From NCBI GenBank assembly GCA_020026175.1, contig JAHHQV010000075.1:1-9594 (forward strand): DNA of 9,594 nucleotides. The letters run 5' to 3'. Within the stretch, counting starts at the first letter, position 1. Each line of letters opens with the position of its first letter. A program made the position numbers and the translations under genes. The notes under the pieces were generated by a model, which had not been told where the DNA came from, did no database searches, and was given only the letters and a program-made list of their open reading frames with translations. Shown in pieces: positions 7,142 through 9,594 of this stretch. The DNA comes from Phocaeicola sp. (GTDB lineage Bacteria; Bacteroidota; Bacteroidia; Bacteroidales; Bacteroidaceae).

Positions 7142-7169
7142 TGAGGCTTGATTAAAAATCAGAAACTCA
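7142..7169 (+). other. Short two-part hairpin in the gcvH-purE spacer
   Basis: TGATT (7149-7153) pairs with AATCA (7157-7161) around an AAA loop. TGAG (7142-7145) can pair with CTCA (7166-7169) outside a small internal loop. The structure is weak and is followed by A-rich rather than T-rich sequence, so it should not terminate transcription. It could be an mRNA processing or stability element in the longest spacer of the operon. Confidence 0.2.
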
Positions 7170-7192
7170 AAACAAAATAAACCAGAAAAAGA

Positions 7193-7702
7193 ATGAAACC
7201 AATTGTTAGTATTATTATGGGCAGTACGTCCGACCTTCCAGTTATGGAAAAAGCAGCCAAATTATTAGACGAGATGCAAGTTCCTTTTGAAATCAATGCA
7301 CTTTCTGCACACCGTACTCCTGCAGAAGTAGAATCATTTGCAAAAGGAGCTGCAGAACGTGGGCTTAAAGTCATTATAGCAGCAGCTGGAATGGCAGCAG
7401 CTCTACCTGGAGTCATTGCTGCAAATACAACACTCCCTGTAATAGGCGTTCCTGTAAAAGGTTCTGTTCTTGATGGAGTTGACGCTCTTTATTCTATCAT
7501 CCAGATGCCTCCAGGAATCCCTGTTGCAACAGTTGCCATAAACGGAGCTATGAATGCTGCCATACTTGCAGTACAGATTCTATCATTGTCTGACCCTGAA
7601 CTTGCAGCTAAATTTGCAAACTACAAAGAAGGCTTGAAGAATAAAATCGTTAAAGCCAATGAAGAACTGAAAAACGTTAAATTCGCTTATAAGACAAACT
7701 AA
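7193..7702 (+). CDS. purE: 5-(carboxyamino)imidazole ribonucleotide mutase
   Basis: This 169-residue enzyme of de novo purine synthesis should convert N5-CAIR to 4-carboxy-AIR in the cytoplasm. The class I PurE features are present: GSTSD at 10-14, SAHRTP at 38-43 with the catalytic-site His40, and later LPVIGVPV and the block around IIQMPPGIPVATVAINGAMNAAILAVQIL. One residue departs from E. coli PurE: the GGAAHLPGM loop reads GMAAALPGV (66-74), with Ala70 where E. coli has a conserved histidine. The block after VATVAI is two residues shorter than in E. coli. From memory this is usual in Bacteroidales, but I could not align it. No purK is nearby. It follows gcvH by 63 bases, and its stop overlaps the ispG start (TAATG), which suggests translational coupling. 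Confidence 0.95.
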   Translation: MKPIVSIIMGSTSDLPVMEKAAKLLDEMQVPFEINALSAHRTPAEVESFAKGAAERGLKVIIAAAGMAAALPGVIAANTTLPVIGVPVKGSVLDGVDALYSIIQMPPGIPVATVAINGAMNAAILAVQILSLSDPELAAKFANYKEGLKNKIVKANEELKNVKFAYKTN

Positions 7703-9564
7703 TGGATTACTTCAATTATTCACGCCGAAAGGTTAATGAGGTATATGTTGGCGCCACTCCTATGGGTGGCGCTAATCCTATACGCATACAGAGTATGACA
7801 AATACTGTCACAATGGACACTGATGCTTGCGTAGAACAAATAAAACGTATCGTCGATGCAGGTGGAGAGTATGTCCGTCTTACAACTCAAGGTATGCGTG
7901 AAGCCGAAAATCTCAAAAACATAAACATCAGCCTACGCTCACAAGGCTACAACACACCTCTTGTTGCAGATATACATTTCAACCCCAACGTTGCAGATGT
8001 TGCAGCTCTATATGCAGAGAAAGTAAGAATCAACCCTGGAAATTATGTTGATGCTGCACGTACTTTCAAGAAACTTGAATATACTGATGAAGAATATGCA
8101 CTGGAAATACAAAAGATAAGAGACAGATTCATCCCATTCCTCAACATATGCAAAGAGAATAATACAGCAATACGTATAGGCGTAAATCACGGCTCTCTTT
8201 CTGATAGAATCATGTCAAGATACGGAGATACTCCCGAAGGCATGGTTGAATCGTGTATGGAGTTTCTACATATCTGTGTAGACGAAAATTTCACAAATGT
8301 AGTTATCTCCATCAAGGCTTCGAATACTGTAGTAATGGTAAAGACCGTGCGACTGCTCGTAGAACAAATGGAAAAGGAGAACATGGCATTCCCACTACAC
8401 TTGGGTGTCACTGAGGCTGGAGACGGTGAAGACGGAAGAATAAAATCGGCATTAGGTATAGGTGCCCTTCTTTCTGACGGACTTGGAGATACAATACGTG
8501 TTTCACTTAGCGAAGCACCGGAAAAAGAAATTCCCATTGCAAAGAAACTTGTAGACTATATAAAGAAAAGAGAAAACCACCCTTATATACCTGGTGCCGA
8601 GAGCAAGGATTTTTGCTACACAAATCCTGCAAGACGTGAAACCAATGCTGTAGGAAATATAGGAGGAGACAATCTTCCTGTTGTCGTTTCTGTACGTCTT
8701 GAAAATAATATGGAAATAAACGAACAATTAAAGCCTGACTATATATATTGCGGTCAGAATCTTCCAGATAACAGACGAAGCGACATAGGATACATTGTAG
8801 ATGCAAATGTATGGAACGGAGAAACTGGAGTATTTCCTGCATTCAACTCCCAACAAATAATAAACCTTCATCATGTAAATGCTGAGATAAAATTCCTTTT
8901 CATCAGTTATATGGCACTGAACGAGGAAGCCGTTGCCTGTCTTAAACTTCATCCAGAAGTAGTGATTGTAGCACAAAGCTGCCACCCTAACAGACTGGGA
9001 GAATACAGAGGGTTAGTACACCAGATGAATAATCAAGGGCTCAAGAATCCTGTCATCTTCTTTCAAATGTATGAAGAAGATACTTTAGAAGACCTTCAGA
9101 TAAAGTCAGCCACTGATATGGGTGCATTAATATTTGACGGACTTACAGATGGTATATTACTATACAATAACTCATCTACCATTCCTGTTACAAAGCTTGA
9201 TGAAACAACTTTCGGAATACTTCAGGCTGGAAGAATACGTACCTCAAAGACTGAATACATATCGTGTCCGGGTTGTGGAAGAACACTTTATAATCTGGAA
9301 ACCACAATAGCACGCATAAAAGAAGCTACTTCACATCTCAAAGGACTTAAGATTGGTATTATGGGATGTATTGTCAATGGTCCGGGTGAAATGGCAGATG
9401 CCGACTACGGATATGTAGGTGCAGGAAGAGGTAAAATAAGCCTTTACAAGAAAAAAGAATGTATTGAAAAAAACATTCCAGAAGAACAGGCTGTTGAAAA
9501 ACTTATAGAACTGATAAAAGCCAATGGCGACTATAATGAATTATTACTGTCCGCTAAACCATAA
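7702..9564 (+). CDS. ispG: 4-hydroxy-3-methylbut-2-en-1-yl diphosphate synthase (long form)
   Basis: IspG (GcpE) catalyses the reductive ring opening of MEcPP to HMBPP in the MEP isoprenoid pathway, using a [4Fe-4S] cluster. At 620 residues this is the long three-domain form also known from plants, apicomplexans and chlamydiae, with an extra domain inserted between barrel and cluster domain; E. coli IspG has 372. The N-terminal TIM barrel (about 1-290) opens with a GATPMGGANPIRIQSMT block and contains PLVADIHFNP and KVRINPGNY. The insertion spans roughly 310-510. The C-terminal domain carries the cluster ligands Cys522 and Cys525 (CPGCGRT), Cys556 (GCIVNGPGE) and probably Glu563, at spacings like those of E. 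coli. All ligands are intact. Its ATG shares one base with the purE stop codon. It is the last gene seen in the operon; 30 bases remain to the window edge. Confidence 0.97.
   Translation: MDYFNYSRRKVNEVYVGATPMGGANPIRIQSMTNTVTMDTDACVEQIKRIVDAGGEYVRLTTQGMREAENLKNINISLRSQGYNTPLVADIHFNPNVADVAALYAEKVRINPGNYVDAARTFKKLEYTDEEYALEIQKIRDRFIPFLNICKENNTAIRIGVNHGSLSDRIMSRYGDTPEGMVESCMEFLHICVDENFTNVVISIKASNTVVMVKTVRLLVEQMEKENMAFPLHLGVTEAGDGEDGRIKSALGIGALLSDGLGDTIRVSLSEAPEKEIPIAKKLVDYIKKRENHPYIPGAESKDFCYTNPARRETNAVGNIGGDNLPVVVSVRLENNMEINEQLKPDYIYCGQNLPDNRRSDIGYIVDANVWNGETGVFPAFNSQQIINLHHVNAEIKFLFISYMALNEEAVACLKLHPEVVIVAQSCHPNRLGEYRGLVHQMNNQGLKNPVIFFQMYEEDTLEDLQIKSATDMGALIFDGLTDGILLYNNSSTIPVTKLDETTFGILQAGRIRTSKTEYISCPGCGRTLYNLETTIARIKEATSHLKGLKIGIMGCIVNGPGEMADADYGYVGAGRGKISLYKKKECIEKNIPEEQAVEKLIELIKANGDYNELLLSAKP
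7751..7772 (+). other. Strong hairpin inside the 5' end of ispG
   Basis: GCGCCAC (7751-7757) and GTGGCGC (7766-7772) are exact complements. In RNA the stem extends by a U-G and a C-G pair to nine base pairs, closing a four-base CUAU loop. It starts about 50 bases into ispG, within the codons for GATPMGGA, and is unusually GC-rich for this gene. It has no U run, so it is not a terminator. It may simply reflect conserved glycine and alanine codons, or it may affect mRNA stability or ribosome entry. Confidence 0.4.
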
Positions 9565-9594
9565 AAAGGTGAGTCCAACTTTCTGAAAGGCAGA

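Noticed and set aside
8187..8842. Overlapping minus-strand frames within ispG
   Set aside because: They are antisense to the well-conserved ispG coding sequence and show no domain, promoter or start context.
1..9594. CRISPR array, phage, toxin-antitoxin or restriction genes
   Set aside because: No regularly spaced direct repeats and no coding sequences resembling such systems were seen on either strand.

Overview
The window looks like a chromosomal segment from a member of the Bacteroidales (Bacteroides, Phocaeicola or Prevotella type). The evidence is the AT-rich composition, several matches to the Bacteroidota promoter pattern (TTG-like at -33, about 19-21 bp, then TAnnTTTG at -7), mostly absent Shine-Dalgarno sequences, the long insertion-bearing form of IspG, and a PurE of the kind expected in this phylum. 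The species cannot be fixed from the sequence alone.

Layout. The left 348 bases hold no gene. They contain two sets of perfect 12-bp inverted repeats (6-137) that may be a small mobile or repetitive element, followed by a rho-independent terminator facing the aspA gene. Three genes then lie on the minus strand, apparently as separate transcription units: aspA (aspartate ammonia-lyase, 349-1776), a CNNM/DUF21-CBS membrane protein (2059-3111) and a drug/metabolite (EamA) transporter (3503-4384). Each has a recognisable -7 element; aspA and the CNNM gene also have hairpin terminators. Between the transporter and the CNNM gene is a 391-bp gene-free stretch with an isolated GC-rich hairpin.

From 4557 to 9564 five plus-strand genes form what looks like one operon: rpoN (sigma-54), a PAP2-like integral membrane protein, gcvH (glycine cleavage H protein), purE (N5-CAIR mutase type) and ispG (HMBPP synthase). 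The gaps are 6, 38 and 63 nt, and the last pair overlaps by one base (TAATG). A single promoter is visible ahead of rpoN, and a 136-bp divergent region separates it from the transporter. The operon mixes a transcription factor with one-carbon, purine and isoprenoid metabolism. I see no shared pathway; co-transcription of housekeeping genes is the simplest reading.

I found no phage, CRISPR, toxin, secretion or defence system. The window is mostly ordinary core genome. The points worth a second look are the nested inverted repeats at the left edge, the isolated hairpin at 3336-3351, a strong hairpin inside the start of ispG, and residue-level departures in the PAP2-like protein and PurE.
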